The notes: generated from the sequence alone by a model not told the origin. 64,000 bases of DNA from Aristolochia californica (GCA_029961685.1 JARWKL010000013.1:25016922-25080921), one strand, 5' to 3'; shown: positions 37,704-51,900, numbered from the stretch's first letter. Translations and numbers: made by a program.

Positions 37704-39463
37704 AAAAGGCAAGAAGAGCCAAGGGAAAGAGGAGAAAAGGAAAGGGTGTACCTACTTAGTAACATAGTTGATGGTGATCCTGATATCCTCTCTTGATTGG
37801 AACTCTCCCAATTTTCTCTTTCAATTTGAAACTTTATGGGTGGGGCACAATTTCAAAAAAAAAAAAAAATTATGTCACAAAATATAATGAACTAATAAAA
37901 AATAGAAATTCGATTTGGTTTTTCATATTATTCACTCATTATATTTCATAATTATTTTACTTTTCTCACATCTATTTAGACCTAATTGGGTACTTGCGTA
38001 ACAATAGAGGCTATGTAAGAAAGAAATGTATAAATTTATTATATTTTATTAAACTTGAAAGTTTTAGGTGACTACATTATCTAACAGTTCTTATAACCTT
38101 TGTTACAAAGTAAAAATTAAAATGTCTAAATAAGTAAACACATGATATATAAAAGTAGAGGTAAATGTCATATTTGATAAATAAAAGAAAAACATAAAAA
38201 AAGTAGCAGATAATGTAGTAATTTAGAGCTATGACAACTTGGGAAATGATTCAAATCGATTGACAGCTTTACTACAACACTTTCAATTGGAAAAGAATAC
38301 ACGTAAAGAGGAGAAAATCCATTTGATAATACACTTGAAATAACATAAAACACAATTTTCAATTATAAAATATTTGTATATAAAATTTTAAACTAAATAA
38401 CAAAAGAGATAAAAGAAAAATAATTCATGGTATGAAGGCCAGTATTAATTTTTCATATATTTTTATTTTTATGTAAATAATTTATTATATTTTAATTTCA
38501 ATACTCTTTTCTTCATGTGATTCTTTTTTGAGTTGTTTCTTTTGACTACTATGTTTGTATGCACTTAAAAATAAAATTAGTAAAAACAAAAAATATATTT
38601 TTGAAGCATTGTTTTCAATGAAATACGTTATGTAGACGAATGTATGAAGTAAAATAAGTTATCCTTCAAAAAAAATTCGTCAATTCTTCTTTTTAACATC
38701 TATGTTGGGTTATTATTTTTTCATGATCTTGAGGTTGCTTGTCATGAATATTTATGCTTTCTGTTCGACTTTCTTGTTTTTCTATGGAAGTATTTGATGC
38801 TTTCTTGCAAAAACAATAATAAAAATAAAATATTTACTACTTGGGCCTAAATTTACTTGATTTGAAGAACCTTTGAAAGAAACTAACTTTAATTACAACT
38901 AACTTTAATGAACCATAATTTTTGTTTCTCCTTATTGTATTATCTATCAAATCAATTAACTATTGCATTAAATCCCTACATCTAAAAACATAAGTATAAT
39001 GGGCAAACGTATATTAAGAAAACACGCCAAAACTTGAAAACCAAAGTTTATCTTTATCAATCACGTTATACTGTCATGCCATTGCGTGGTTATTATAGGA
39101 CCTCAATCCATTTTCCTATAGAAGGCAAAGATGCCTAAGTATATGATTTGGTTTCTTAAAACCCCAGGGTTTCATTATCAATCAAGTTGGGTTGTTTTAT
39201 TTATTTATTGTTAATGAAAATTTAAAGCAAATTGAGAACAATAGGACAAATGCCAATCCACAGATCAAGAAAGATTCATAATGTTGATAGAACACAATGA
39301 TACAACTTGCGTAAGTTCACAAAAGACCTCTAATCATTTATTCTCAAAAAAAAGAAAAAAAAAAGAGGAGAATAAATTAAGAAATGTTAAAAAAAAAAAA
39401 TACCATAACTAATGGATTCCTCTTTGCTTTAAGAAATGTTAAAAAGGATACGAAAAATGAACT
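37704..39463. repeat. Duplicated non-coding segment R1, first copy
   Basis: AT-rich sequence nearly identical to 46693-48488. No protein family or RNA gene is recognisable. A short minus-strand open frame (38168-38362) is preserved in both copies, but that follows from the overall similarity and is not evidence of coding. Confidence 0.9.
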
Positions 39464-41029
39464 TCCTATTGCTCCAATAGGAAACTATGAGAAAAATAAA
39501 CTAAGGAGCACTAAGTTCTTGATCACTTACCTTTTACTTCAACCTTATTTTTATTATTTATGAAAATATTTTATTTCTAATATAAAAGAAAATACCATAA
39601 CTAATTTTCCTATTGTTTCATATGGTGGCATAGATATAAGAAAACTAGTCAAAGGGATTTTTTTAATAAAAATATTAGTCAAAGAGAAGTTAAAATTTCC
39701 TTTATTTTATTTTTCTATGGTGGTACAAACGGTCCTTTAGTATCCCTGTCCCATTTTACTCATAATGAAGAAAGGTTGACACGTAATAAAGAGAAGACGT
39801 ACTCCAAGTTTGAAGGAGCCTGGTGATAACAATAAATCATGTTAGTACCGGGAATTTATTTGACGAGTTATTAATTACTTTATAAATTTTATTTAACTAA
39901 ATAAAAGATTGAAAATAGTAATTTGGTTTCAATTTTTTTTTATGTTAATTACACATTATTTTCTCTCAATTAGATTTGAACCCAAGACCTTACACTTAGA
40001 ACACCTAGTGTGGTGATTGAGCCAAGGGCTTAAATCATAAACATAAAATTTTTCATGGTTCCTCTTATTTTAAAGTTTCTATTTTTTGTGTTTTTTTTAT
40101 TTTTTTATTTTTTAATTCCACTTTTCCATCTTAGCACATGCACGTCTGCTTCAATCGATCCCAAATTATACGACTTACTTCAAATTCAGAACCTCTCTTA
40201 TTGAAACAAAACTGCCACCCTTGTGTTGCTGATAAAAGAATCCAAGCAATTTGGACATAAACTCTAGCTTCTACGAAAAGAACTGTTAATATTTTCGTTG
40301 AAAGATGAACTTGGTGACATGAATGGAAATTGAGCATAAATGTCTACTTACTAAAGCAATCAATTCAATCAAAAACATGAAATAAGCCTACGAAGTTCCT
40401 AGAGAAATTTTCCCTTGGAGATATTTCTATTAATGAAATTTTAACTTTTGCGAGTGAAAAAAATCGCTGATATAAATCTTATTTCTTGTAGTGACCGGAC
40501 AAGCATGCACACTTGGTTCCAGGATTGTGGGGGTCACCCTTGCCTTTCGACCCCTTATATAAGGATTTTCCTAGAGGACTGGTAGTGGCTATGCCAAAAT
40601 GTATTTCAATGACCTAGGGTTTAGGTAATTTAAATTTGTAAGATATTAGTTTAGAAGTTTAAGTTATTATTTTTTAATGTTTAACTCTATATTGTGGAGA
40701 TGTATGTTCTTGTGTGAATGTTGAAAATGTTAGAAAATAAAATGTCTAACATACCACTTGATCAAAGTCTTTTATGTGCATTCGAGAGGAGATGATATGT
40801 ATTTAAATTGAAGTATTTTTTTAAAATTTTATTATTAATGTTGCAAAATTGAAGGGTGAAAATTGCTATGAGATTGTGCAATTTAGGATCACCTATAAGT
40901 TATAGTATAGGCGGATTGAAGGGTATGAAGTGCATACATTAGTATAACAACTTAGTTTTTTATATTTTATATATTTTATATATTTTCAATATAAAATATA
41001 ATATTATAACTTTTCTTGTTAGTATTAAT
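39464..41029. other. Segment private to duplication copy 1
   Basis: AT-rich. It contains a SINE-like copy (39960-40030) and otherwise nothing recognised. Copy 2 lost it when or after the gypsy element arrived. Confidence 0.6.
39960..40030 (-). repeat. SINE-like element in duplication copy 1
   Basis: Minus strand reads GCCCTTGGCTCAATCACCAC (A box, about 40015-40025) and GGTCTTGGGTTCAAATC (B box, 39973-39989). It lies in sequence private to copy 1. Confidence 0.55.
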
Positions 41030-41580
41030 AGGAAGAGATGCAAGAGGCACAAGAGGATGGTTAGCCAATCAATGTGCATGCCATAATGTAGACTGTACAT
41101 GGAGTTAGGTCTAGGTACATCGAGGGGATGAGTTTAGCTCAACCACTTGTACCCAAGATGTCTCAACCATCTTTTTGTGAGACAAACCTTGACGACCATC
41201 TATGTTAGACATGGGGTGACATTGAGTCAGACTCAAGAGCATCCAAGATATGTACACCGTGAGAATGAGGAGTCTCACATGCTACTAAAGAGCAGTTGAA
41301 CTATTTATGAGTCAGCTCAAAGTCGGCCTTGTTTGAATCCTCCCCTATACCTCCCCTCAGATCATTTATATTTTTTATTATTTTTATACAGTATTTTATT
41401 TTTATATTTTTTTAACATTTTGCATAGTTTTTGTTAACCAGGAAGATCTAATTCAAATAAAAAATTATAATATAATTTTTGAACTATGTCAATGAGTTTT
41501 AAAAATTCTGTGGAAAAAAATCTACGGGAAAGAGAAGTTTTCTAGCAAATCTTCGTTAGCAAATCTTTGATATGTGTTTT
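41030..41580 (+). mobile_element. CACTA (En/Spm)-like remnant, copy 1
   Basis: Reads GVRSRYIEGMSLAQPLVP, resembling the C-terminal Ser/Gly-Tyr-x-x-Gly motif of plant En/Spm-type transposase proteins. It is followed by AT-rich sequence with the repeated CCAACGAATT/TTCGTTGG-type words found in CACTA subterminal regions. Strongly broken. Homologous to 52794-53640. Confidence 0.4.
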
Positions 41581-41782
41581 ATGTTAATCGTTAATGAAAC
41601 TCAGAAATACGGAAGAATTACAAACATCACGATAAAAGATCTCAACAACACTTGTTTATTCATCAACAGCTGATAATTTAAAGCTACAACCAGTAGTTCT
41701 CATTAACCACGCTTAATCCAAACTTCAAAAATTACCACACTACTCCGAAGTTACGAAATTTCAATCAAATATGATTTTATAC

Positions 41783-43000
<1,218 letters not shown>

Positions 43001-43004
43001 GGCT

Positions 43005-43030
43005 GCAGCAGCAGCAGCAGCAGCAGCAGC
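43005..43030. repeat. (GCA)n microsatellite upstream of peroxidase copy 1
   Basis: 26 bases of GCA repeat directly upstream of the start codon. Copy 2 (55158-55180) is shorter and interrupted by CGG. In frame it would encode alanines before the initiator Met, but it is more likely 5' UTR. Confidence 0.85.
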
Positions 43031-43505
43031 TACTAAAACCAGTGGAACTTGAGAAGCTGCAGGAGTTTGAGTTTGCAGGGTGGTAATTGATAGCTTTATG
43101 TAGCAGATGTGGGAGTTGATTATGTTGGATACCGTCCAAGCGACCAAGGCTTTGCTTCTGGTCAAAGATCGAAGTACAACTAGCAAATAGACTACCGGGG
43201 GGGGGGGGGGGGGGGTTAGTGTAAGTTTAATGGGAAATTAAATACAATGAAAAGTACTTTCCCGGGGGAAAGTGAGAGGAGAGTGAATGTAAAGTACTTC
43301 TTTATGTTAGGGGGGTTAGTCCACAATGAAGTGGAATGAATTCTCCCCCGCATTACCTAGGTCATCACAAATAAGGCGTTAGTGTAAAAAGACTTGAATT
43401 GAAGTGAGATTACACCATTTCATCTGTCCAGGCAAAAACGGAGGAAAGTTGATTCCTACCTTTTTTCCGAATCATTCACTTACCACGAGCGACGGCGTCG
43501 CTTCT

Positions 43506-43506
<1 letters not shown>

Positions 43507-43550
<44 letters not shown>
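43507..43550. repeat. C44 homopolymer
   Basis: Forty-four consecutive C on the plus strand in the nested Harbinger element. The related element at 29020-29032 has a run of 13 G in reverse orientation at the equivalent place. Exact length is unreliable in any assembly. Confidence 0.85.
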
Positions 43551-43799
43551 TGAAACGAAAAAATCCCTCTCATTTCCTCTTCTCCTCTCCTCTCGCTCAG
43601 CCTTCATCTCTTGACGATTTTTTTCACCCCATTTCTTCCCCTCGTCTTCGCTCTCTCTGCTTTCTCCGTTCGCCCCAACTTCATTCATCCCGTCTCTCTC
43701 GCTGTGCAATACCTAGGGTTTCTGCCATCGGTATCAGCGATTCACAGGATTTTAGGGTTCTTACCGAGTCTATGATGCTTCAGAGAACGGATTGGGACA

Positions 43800-43962
43800 G
43801 GAACCTCGTCGGCGCAGAGCAACGGAGGGACATTTGTTGCCGTGAGGTCGATCTTCACGCCGTAACAAAATTTCACGGCGGTTTCGAAGGTCTCAGAGCC
43901 GCCTGGGAAATCCAAAATCGAAGGTGTCGGAGCCACAGGGCTCTTCGATGATGACGATGACT
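43800..43962 (-). pseudogene. Captured NPH3/RPT2-like (BTB) exon fragment
   Basis: The minus strand reads SPVAPTPSILDFPGGSETFE, followed by AVKFCYGVKIDLTATN. This is the end of the BTB region of plant NPH3/RPT2-family phototropism and auxin-transport adaptors (PGG-x-E-x-F ... KFCYGV ... NV). It opens with a serine run near 43962, diverges after CADE at about 43800, and has no start, NPH3 domain or splice sites. It sits within a Harbinger element, so it is most simply a transduplicated host fragment. Confidence 0.75.
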
Positions 43963-45669
43963 TATTTATTTATTTTTTTTCACTTTTTAAAATTTTATTC
44001 TAATAACACGTAATTAGTATATTAATTTATAATAAAGTTTAATCATGAATTAGTTTAATTATAATAAACTTTAAACCACTGGATTTACATTTTGTGTTAA
44101 TATATTATTAATTAATTATACGTAAATAAATATATTATGTTATTGATAAATTAATTTATTTATTTATTTATTATATATTTTTTATCTTTTATTAAAATAG
44201 TGAGTTTTAATGTTAAAAAATATCTTATGTCATTACAAAATAATTTATTTATTTATTATATTCATTTATGTTATTTTTAAAATTTTATTTATTTTAAATA
44301 ATTTATTCTAGTTACACGTAATTAGTATATTAATTTATAATAAATTGTAATCATTAATTGGTTTAATTATCCAAATTTATATAATTAATTAAACCATTAG
44401 GTTTATTTATTATATTCTCTTATGTTATTTTTTATTTTTTATTAATTTTAATAATTTATTTTAGTCACACGTAATTATTGTTTTAATTTATAATAAATTA
44501 TAATCATTAAGTAATATAATATTTTTTCCTTAATTAAGATATTAATATATTGTGGACTACACGTTAAATCACTTATAAGTGTAGTAATCAAGTTTATTTT
44601 GGTTAATTATATGTTTAGGTATATATTCTATTTAGTATATTATAAAAGGTTACTAATTCTCTTCTTTATATCATACTTTTCATTTGGGGGCACTAACACT
44701 GGAATTTGTTTTCCAGCCACTTGAACTCGTCTATACTAACACCCAAATATGAGTTGAAGTGGAAGCAATTCATCTCACTTCAATTCAATTTTCCACTTCA
44801 TTTCCACTTCATTGTGGACTAACCCGTGTGCGCAATGGAAAATGTGATATAAAGTGCATATAGATTATTTATTAAATAAAATATTTTGATATATCTGATT
44901 ATTAGAAAATTTAATTAATATTAGTTAATAAATAAAATATTTTAAATATAATAATTAAACAAATGTTTACTTTTATATTATTAAAATTGCAATCAAATTT
45001 TAATTTCATAATATCTAAATATAAAATAATTATACAAATATCATACTACATAGAGTACTACACAAATATCGTAATAATAAAAATAAAAATAATACAAATA
45101 TAACTCAATTACCTTTTTAATATAAAACATTATATCTGTTCATACAAAAGTACAACATAAAAAATATTTAGTAGCGTTAAAACATAATAGTCAATAATTT
45201 TGCCATATCTGAATTGTTAAAACATCTCGATAATATGATGCTCTTGCAGATTGTATTGTAGACTCCCTCTGAGTATCTGCGAATAAAATAAATTATTAAA
45301 AGTAAATAAAAAATAAAAAATAACATAAGTGAATATAACAAATAAATAAATTATTTTTTAATAACATAAGATATGTTTTAACATTAAAAACCACTAATTT
45401 AATATAATAAAAAAAATATTTATCAATAACATAATATATTTTTATGTATTATTAATTAATAATATATTGTCACAAAATTTAAAACCATTGGTTTAAATAA
45501 TTATAGCAATGGGATAGTTAAACAAAAACAATTTATCAAATATTTATTTTAAAAATATTTTAATTATGACTATTAAATCACTAATTTAATATAGTAATTA
45601 TAAAATAAATATATTAAATAAATAAAAATAATTATTTTATAAATAAAAAATATAAATTATTATTTTTAT

Positions 45670-45710
45670 GATGGTTTAATTTTTCCTAACTTAGGAAAAA
45701 TTAAACCATC
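45670..45710. other. Perfect 41-nt hairpin in the outer Harbinger element
   Basis: Same sequence as the hairpin at 28762 except at the centre (arms of 20 nt around a single C), at the homologous position of the related element. Confidence 0.85.
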
Positions 45711-46191
45711 GTCTTCCTGCACGTGTCGTCTTCCTCAGCGGCGGGAGACTACGGCGACGGAGGCAACGGGCAACAGCGATGGAGGTGGCGCTCCAATGGT
45801 ACGTCGAGAGGGAGAAAAGAGGGAGGCCAAGAGGCTTTACGGTAGAGGCTCGGCCTCCCGTGCTGTACGACGGAGGTCGAGAGGGAGAGGAGAGGGAGGT
45901 CGAGAGAGAAAAGAAGCCAAAGGTCGCGAGAGAGAAAAAAAAATTTCTCCTAAACCTCGTTTGATAGAGGTTCCTCCCCGATCCTCCCTGATAGCGAGAT
46001 GTATTTGAACGATGGTAAGTGAAATCCGAGGGGTTGAGCTCCAAATCGTTTTATGCCTGAAACGAGGGAAAGCAAAATACAACTGTATTTCACTTTCCCC
46101 CGTCACTTACTAGGCGCACTAACGGGTTTTGGCCAGTTTCCCTAGTGTAAGTGAAATACACTTCACTTACGTTGCGCACTAACATGCCCTA

Positions 46192-46444
46192 AAATTCAAA
46201 CTCTGAAGAGTTATAATATCTACCGTATGTTGTAATTCTATAAATACTTGTCTCCACATCAATGAAAAATAACGGCAAATATTATTCTCAATTCCTTAAT
46301 TCCTACATAACTTCCACCAAACGATGTGATTCCGTTTGTGCTACCAGTACCGCTGCTCTTCCGGTCCTTCCTCTTTTTGAAGACCAAGATTGGACTCTCC
46401 TCTTGGAGCTCCATCTTACGGGGGCATGATAGAGATAAGGATAA
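46192..46444 (+). mobile_element. Ty1/copia fragment related to the 14.4-14.7 kb copy
   Basis: Contains TCTATAAATAC (LTR TATA region) followed by GAAGACCAAGATTGGACTCT, a purine tract ACGGGGGCA and the LTR start TGATAGAG. The same motifs occur around 14520-14680 in reverse. An LTR piece joined straight to a pol end implies a large internal deletion. Copy 2 of the duplication lacks it. Confidence 0.7.
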
Positions 46445-46692
46445 AGACTCTCAAGACCCAAGTTTGAATACCCAAATAAGATGTCAAGATCTAAGTTCTA
46501 TTACTACTAGTAAGAACCTCAAATCCTGATTTGAAATGTTCTATTCGTTCTGTGTATCACACTGCATCAACCTCAGGAGAGGATTGCCCTGTATGAATTA
46601 ATGGAAATCTTATATCCGGCACCTCAAAATCTGATACAGAAAACTATAGCTTTCAGCCAAAGATTTGTTGTCTATCTGACACAAAAACGAAT

Positions 46693-48488
46693 AAAAGGCA
46701 AGAAGAGCCAAGGGAAAGAGGAGAAAAGGAAAGGCTGTACCTACTTAGTAACATAGTTGATGGTGATCCTAATTTCCTCTTTTGATTGGAACTCTCCCAA
46801 TTTTCTCTTTCAATTTGAAACTTCATAGGTGGGGCACAATTAAAAAAAAAAAAAAATTTATGTCACAAAATATAATGAACTAATCAAAAATAGAAATTCG
46901 ATTTGTTTTTTCATATTATTCACTCATTATATTTCATAATTATTTTACTTTTCTCACATCTATTTAGACCTAATTGGGTACTTGCGTAACAATAGAGGCT
47001 ATGTAAGAAAGAAATGTATAAATTTATCATATTTTATTAAACTTGAAAGTTTTAGGTGACTACATTGTCTAACAGTTCTTACAACCTTTGTTACACAGTA
47101 AAAATTAAAATGTCTAAATAAGTAAACACATGATATATAAAAGTAGAGGTAAATGTCATATTTGATAAATAAAAGAAAAACATAAAAAAAGTAGCAGATA
47201 ATGTAGTAATTTAGAACTATGACAACTTGGGAAATGATTCAAATCGATTGATAGCTTTACTACAACACTTTCAATTGGAAAAGAATACACGTAAAGAGGA
47301 GAAAATCCAATTGATAATACACTTGAAATAACATAAAACACAATTTTCAATTGATAAAATATGTGTATATAAAGTTTTCAACTAAATAACAAAGAGATAA
47401 AAGAAAAATAATTCATGGTATGAAGGCCATGTATTAATTTTCATATATTTTTATTTTTATGTAAATAATTTATTATATTTTAATTTCAATACTCTTTTCT
47501 TCATGTGATTCTTTTTTGAGTTGTTTCTTTTGACTACTATGTCTGTATGCACTTAAAAATAAAATTAGTAAAAACAAAAAATATATTTTTGAAGCATTGT
47601 TTTCAATGAAATACGTTATGTAGACGAATGTATGAAGTAAAATAAGTTATCCTTCAAAAAAAATTCGTCAATTCTTCTTTTTAACATCTATGTTGGGTTA
47701 TTATTTTTTCATGATCTTGAGGTTGCTTGTCATTAATATTTATGCTTTCTGTTCGACTTTCTTGTTTTTCTATGAAAGTATTTGATGCTTTCTTGCAAAA
47801 ACAATAATAAAAATAAAATATTTACTACTTGGGCCTAAATTTACTTGATTTGAAGAACCTTTGAAAGAAACTAACTTTAATTACAACTAACTTTAATGAA
47901 CCATAATTTTTGTTTCTCCTTATTGTATTATCTATCAAATCAATTAACTATTGCATTAAATCACTACATCTAAAAACATAAGTATAATGGGCAAACGTAT
48001 ATTAAGAAAACACGCCAAAACTTGAAAACCAAAGTTTATCTTTATCAATCACATTATACTGTCATGCCATTGCGTGGTTATTATAGGACCTCAATCCATT
48101 TTCCTATAGAAGGCAACACTAAAAAATACTATAACCAGCTAGGAAAGAAGCCTAAGGATATGACTTGGTTTCTTAAAACCCCAGGGTTTCATTGTCAATC
48201 AAGTTGGGTTATTTTATTTATTTATTATTAATGAAAAGTTAAAGCAAATTGAGAACAATAGGACAAATGCCAATCCACATATCAAGAAAGATTCATAAAG
48301 TTGATAGAACACAATGATACAACTTGCGTAAATTCACAAAAGACCTCTAATCCTTTCTTCTGAAAAGAAAGAGGAGAATAAATTAAGAAATGTTAAAAAA
48401 GAATACCATAACTAATGGGTTTTCCTTTGTTTTCTCTTGATTTCTCTTGGCTGTAAGAAATGTTACAAAGGATACAAAAATGAACTTC
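46693..48488. repeat. Duplicated non-coding segment R1, second copy
   Basis: Partner of 37704-39463 with scattered point differences and small indels. It ends abruptly at the first base of a Ty3/gypsy LTR. No gene recognised. Confidence 0.9.
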
Positions 48489-48901
48489 TGTTGTGGACTC
48501 AATAGTAGGCCGAGTCATTCAGAGGCGTCGTGGTTGAGTCATTGAGTTATTGATTTATTTGTTTATATTTCAATTTATTATTAAGTGTAGCCGTAGTTGC
48601 ATAACTGTAATTTCTTCCTCATGAACTCTTGTATTTGTGACTCCTACTTAAAGGGGAAAGGAAATGAGAAAGGGAAAACTTGAATTCTCAAAAGCCAGGA
48701 TCAACATTCTCCTCTAATGAACCCATGGATCAACGTTCTCTTTCAATGAACTCAAGGTACTTTTTCTCTTAAACGAATTTGGATTGTCATCTTTCATCAT
48801 TGGGTGCTCAAACAAATTAGGCAAAACCCCAATTCCACCATCCACTCTGGATCCCTCTTCTCAGTGGTGTGTTACACAATCTATGACTTGGGACCATAAC
48901 A
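48489..48901 (+). repeat. 5' LTR of the truncated gypsy element
   Basis: Starts TGTTGTGGACTC and ends GGGACCATAACA. It is followed by ATCTGGTATCAAAGCTGGTG, a good Met-tRNA primer site starting at 48904. Confidence 0.85.
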
Positions 48902-48925
48902 ATCTGGTATCAAAGCTGGTGAACA

Positions 48926-51900
48926 TGGGTGATTCATCCAACAGTGACTAGTTGAGAGGAATTATCAGAGAGATGCAGACAGAAAATGAGGTGCGATTGG
49001 TAGCATTGGAGACTAGATTCCTCAGTCAGGTTGATAGCATAATTAGTCAGTAACTCGACCAGCATTTGGAACAACTCACGAGTAGGTTTTTAGATATGTT
49101 GGCTGGAAGAAATCTGCCCCCAGATCGAAGGGTGGAAGACAATTCGAACAACAGACGGGGAGAGTAGTTTGCAGGACGCACAAAGTTCCATGCACAGGGT
49201 GGAGGCTCGAGTCAATGTGGAGGTGCAGTGCCTAGTTACACCAAATTAGATTTTCCCACCTTCACTGGGTCGGACGACCCCTTAATTTGGTTACACCGTT
49301 GTGAGAATTTTTTTCCAATCAAAGAACATCTGAATTAGATAAGCTGGGATTGGTCGCCTTCCATATGCTCAATGAAGCGCAATTGTGGTTTCATCAAGTA
49401 GAATTAGAGAGACCAGTGTTAGATTGGGAGAAATTTGAGTTATGCACTATAAGATTTGGGCCACCAGCACACAACAATCCGTTGAGGGTTTTGGTCCTGT
49501 TGAGACAGACCGGATCCATGGAACTTTATCAGAAACAGTTTCAAGAAAATTGGCAAGAATAAGCAGGTTGGTTAGATTTGACCAACATGCACGCACCTGC
49601 TAATTTGGCCAGTGCAATGAATTTACCTTGAGCATTAGAAACAAAGCAGAAAGTTCAAATTCGGAGGTTTGGTTGGTAAGGGTGGAGGAATAATTCACCT
49701 CAGGTGACATTTTCAACAGTGCAGGCGCCCAAAAGTAATCTGATTAATAGTATGGAAGCAGAGACAAAGACTAGCAGTCCAACACCCCAATTCATACGAA
49801 AAATTAACCAGATCAGAGTTGGGTGATCGAAGGGCAAGGGGTCTATGTTATAACTGTGATGAGGCGACATCAATGCAAAAAGTTGTTGTAGTTGGTGGCA
49901 GATACAATGGAAGAAGAAGAAACTAATCAATGGCCTCAAGGGGAGGACGCACCAGTAATTTCCTTGCATGAAATTAATGGACAGAAGTCAGCCAAAACAA
50001 TGCAAGTGCGGGCAATGGTTCAAGAATATGCACTGGTGGGGTTAGTGGACTCAGGCAGTAACCATAACTTTTTAAGCATCACGGCTGCTCAACATCTTCA
50101 ATTTCGGGTACAACCACACCTAGTCGCCTCAGTTTCAGTGGCTAATGGGGAGAAAGTGCTGAGTTATGGGGTTAGCAAATTGGTAATGTTTTCTATTGGA
50201 CCTAGTCACTTTACTGCTGAATTCTTTGTCATTCCATTTGTTGGTTTTGATATGGTGCTTGGAGTGAAGTGGCTGCAAACTTTGGGTCTTATATTATGGG
50301 ATTTTGCTGCCTTGACAATGAATTTTGTATTGGGGGATCACCAAGTTATGTTGCATGGTAGTCAATCTGACATTACACATCACCTTCATTTATTGCATGA
50401 GCAATCTTCACCAGACCGGACTTTAGAAGAGTTCTTAAATGAATTGCAAATTTGTTTCAAGAACCTTCAAGTTTGCCACCGTTGAGGAGTTGTGACCATA
50501 GAATATGTTTGAAACCAAGTTCAGAAGTGGTGGTTGTTAGACCATACCTGTATCCCTACCTCCAGAAAGATAAAATCGAACGATAGTGCCGAGTGATACT
50601 AGAACAGGGTCTTATCCGAAGTAGTTGTTCCCCATTCTCTTCACCAGTCCTCCTAATTAAGAAACGTGATGACACGTGGAGATTTTGTGTGGACTATAGA
50701 GAATTGAATGCAAAAACCATGAAGGAAAAGTTTCCTATACCTGTGGTGGATGAGCTCTTGGATGAATTGCATGGCTCATGGGTTTTCAAAAAATTAGACT
50801 TGTGTTCAGGGTGCCATCAAATTAGAACGCATCCTTTAGACATCGAGAAAATAGCCTTCCACAGTCATCACAGCCATTGTGTTAGTGGTGATGCCGAGTG
50901 GCTTGTCCAACTCCCCATTCACCTTCCAGGCGTTAATGAACGAGGTATTCCGAGACTATCTCCGAAAATTTGTGTTAGTATTCTTTGATGATATATTAAT
51001 TTACAACAATTCATGAGACCAACATTTAGAGGATTTACGTATTGTATTTCAATTACTCCGGGCACACTAGCTTTGTTGAAAACAAACTAAATGTTCCTTT
51101 GCCAAGTCCTAAGTGGTCTATCCCGGCCATGTTATTTCAGATACAGGGGTGACCGTGAACTCAGAAAAGATTCAACCCATCTCCGAGTGGCCACAACCTC
51201 AGACTATCTCAACTTTGAGAAGGTTTTTGGGGTTAGCAGGATACTAAAGAAAATTCATAAAGAATTACGGGCAATTGGCATCACCATTGACCATCCTCGT
51301 AAAGAAAAATTCTTTCAATTGGAGTGAAGCGGCATTACAATCCTTTCAAGCTCTCAAAAAAGCACTCGCGTCCGCCCTAGTTCTGCAACTACCTAATTTC
51401 AGTGAATTATTTGTGGTGGAGTGTGACGCGTCTGGTGGGGGGCACAGAGGTTGTCCTTCACCAAAACAACTACCCAATTGCATTTTTTAGCAAACAGTAG
51501 GCAGAAAGGCATCGTAAATTGGCCGCATATGAAAGGGAACTGATAGGTTTGGCCAAGGTTGTTCAACACTGGCGATCTTACTTGTGGGGGTGTACATTTC
51601 TCATACGCACAGGTCATTATAGTCTCAAATTTTATCTAGAACAATATCTCCTAAACAACATTGGCTACGTAAGTTGATGGGATTTGACTTTTCTGTGGAA
51701 TATCAAGTCGGTAAGTTAAACAAGGTGGTAGAAGCTTTGTCAAGGAGACTAGAGGATCAACACTTTGTCTATGCAATGAGCCAACCTCGTGTACTTCTGT
51801 TAGATTTGGTTAAGGAGGAAATTTATAGTATTTTTGCCCTCTAGAAGCTGCACAAACAAATTACACAAGGCGTAATGGACTCTAAGTGGTCTATCTAGGA

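Larger units (their letters stand above)
43310..44825 (+). mobile_element. Nested non-autonomous Harbinger element with captured exon
   Basis: Bounded by perfect 24-bp inverted repeats starting GGGTTAGTCCACAATGAAG (43313 inward and 44825 inward). TTA precedes the left end at 43307-43309. It contains a C44 homopolymer, a pyrimidine-rich block, an NPH3-like exon fragment and a long AT-rich tail homologous in reverse to the cores of the other copies. No transposase. A clean right-hand target duplication was not seen. Confidence 0.75.
43197..46190 (-). mobile_element. Outer Harbinger element upstream of peroxidase copy 1
   Basis: The left end is a run of 19 G followed by TTAGTGTAAGT. The right end reads inward AGGGCATGTTAGTGCGC. 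The interior from about 45250 to 45960 matches the SPS3-proximal element (AT-rich core, hairpin at 45670-45710, purine-rich block) in the same orientation. It is interrupted at about 43310-44825 by a second family member. No transposase. Confidence 0.65.

Noticed and set aside
38168..38362. 64-codon minus-strand frame conserved at 47156-47350
   Set aside because: Conserved only because the whole block is a recent duplicate. AT-rich, with no domain or start context.
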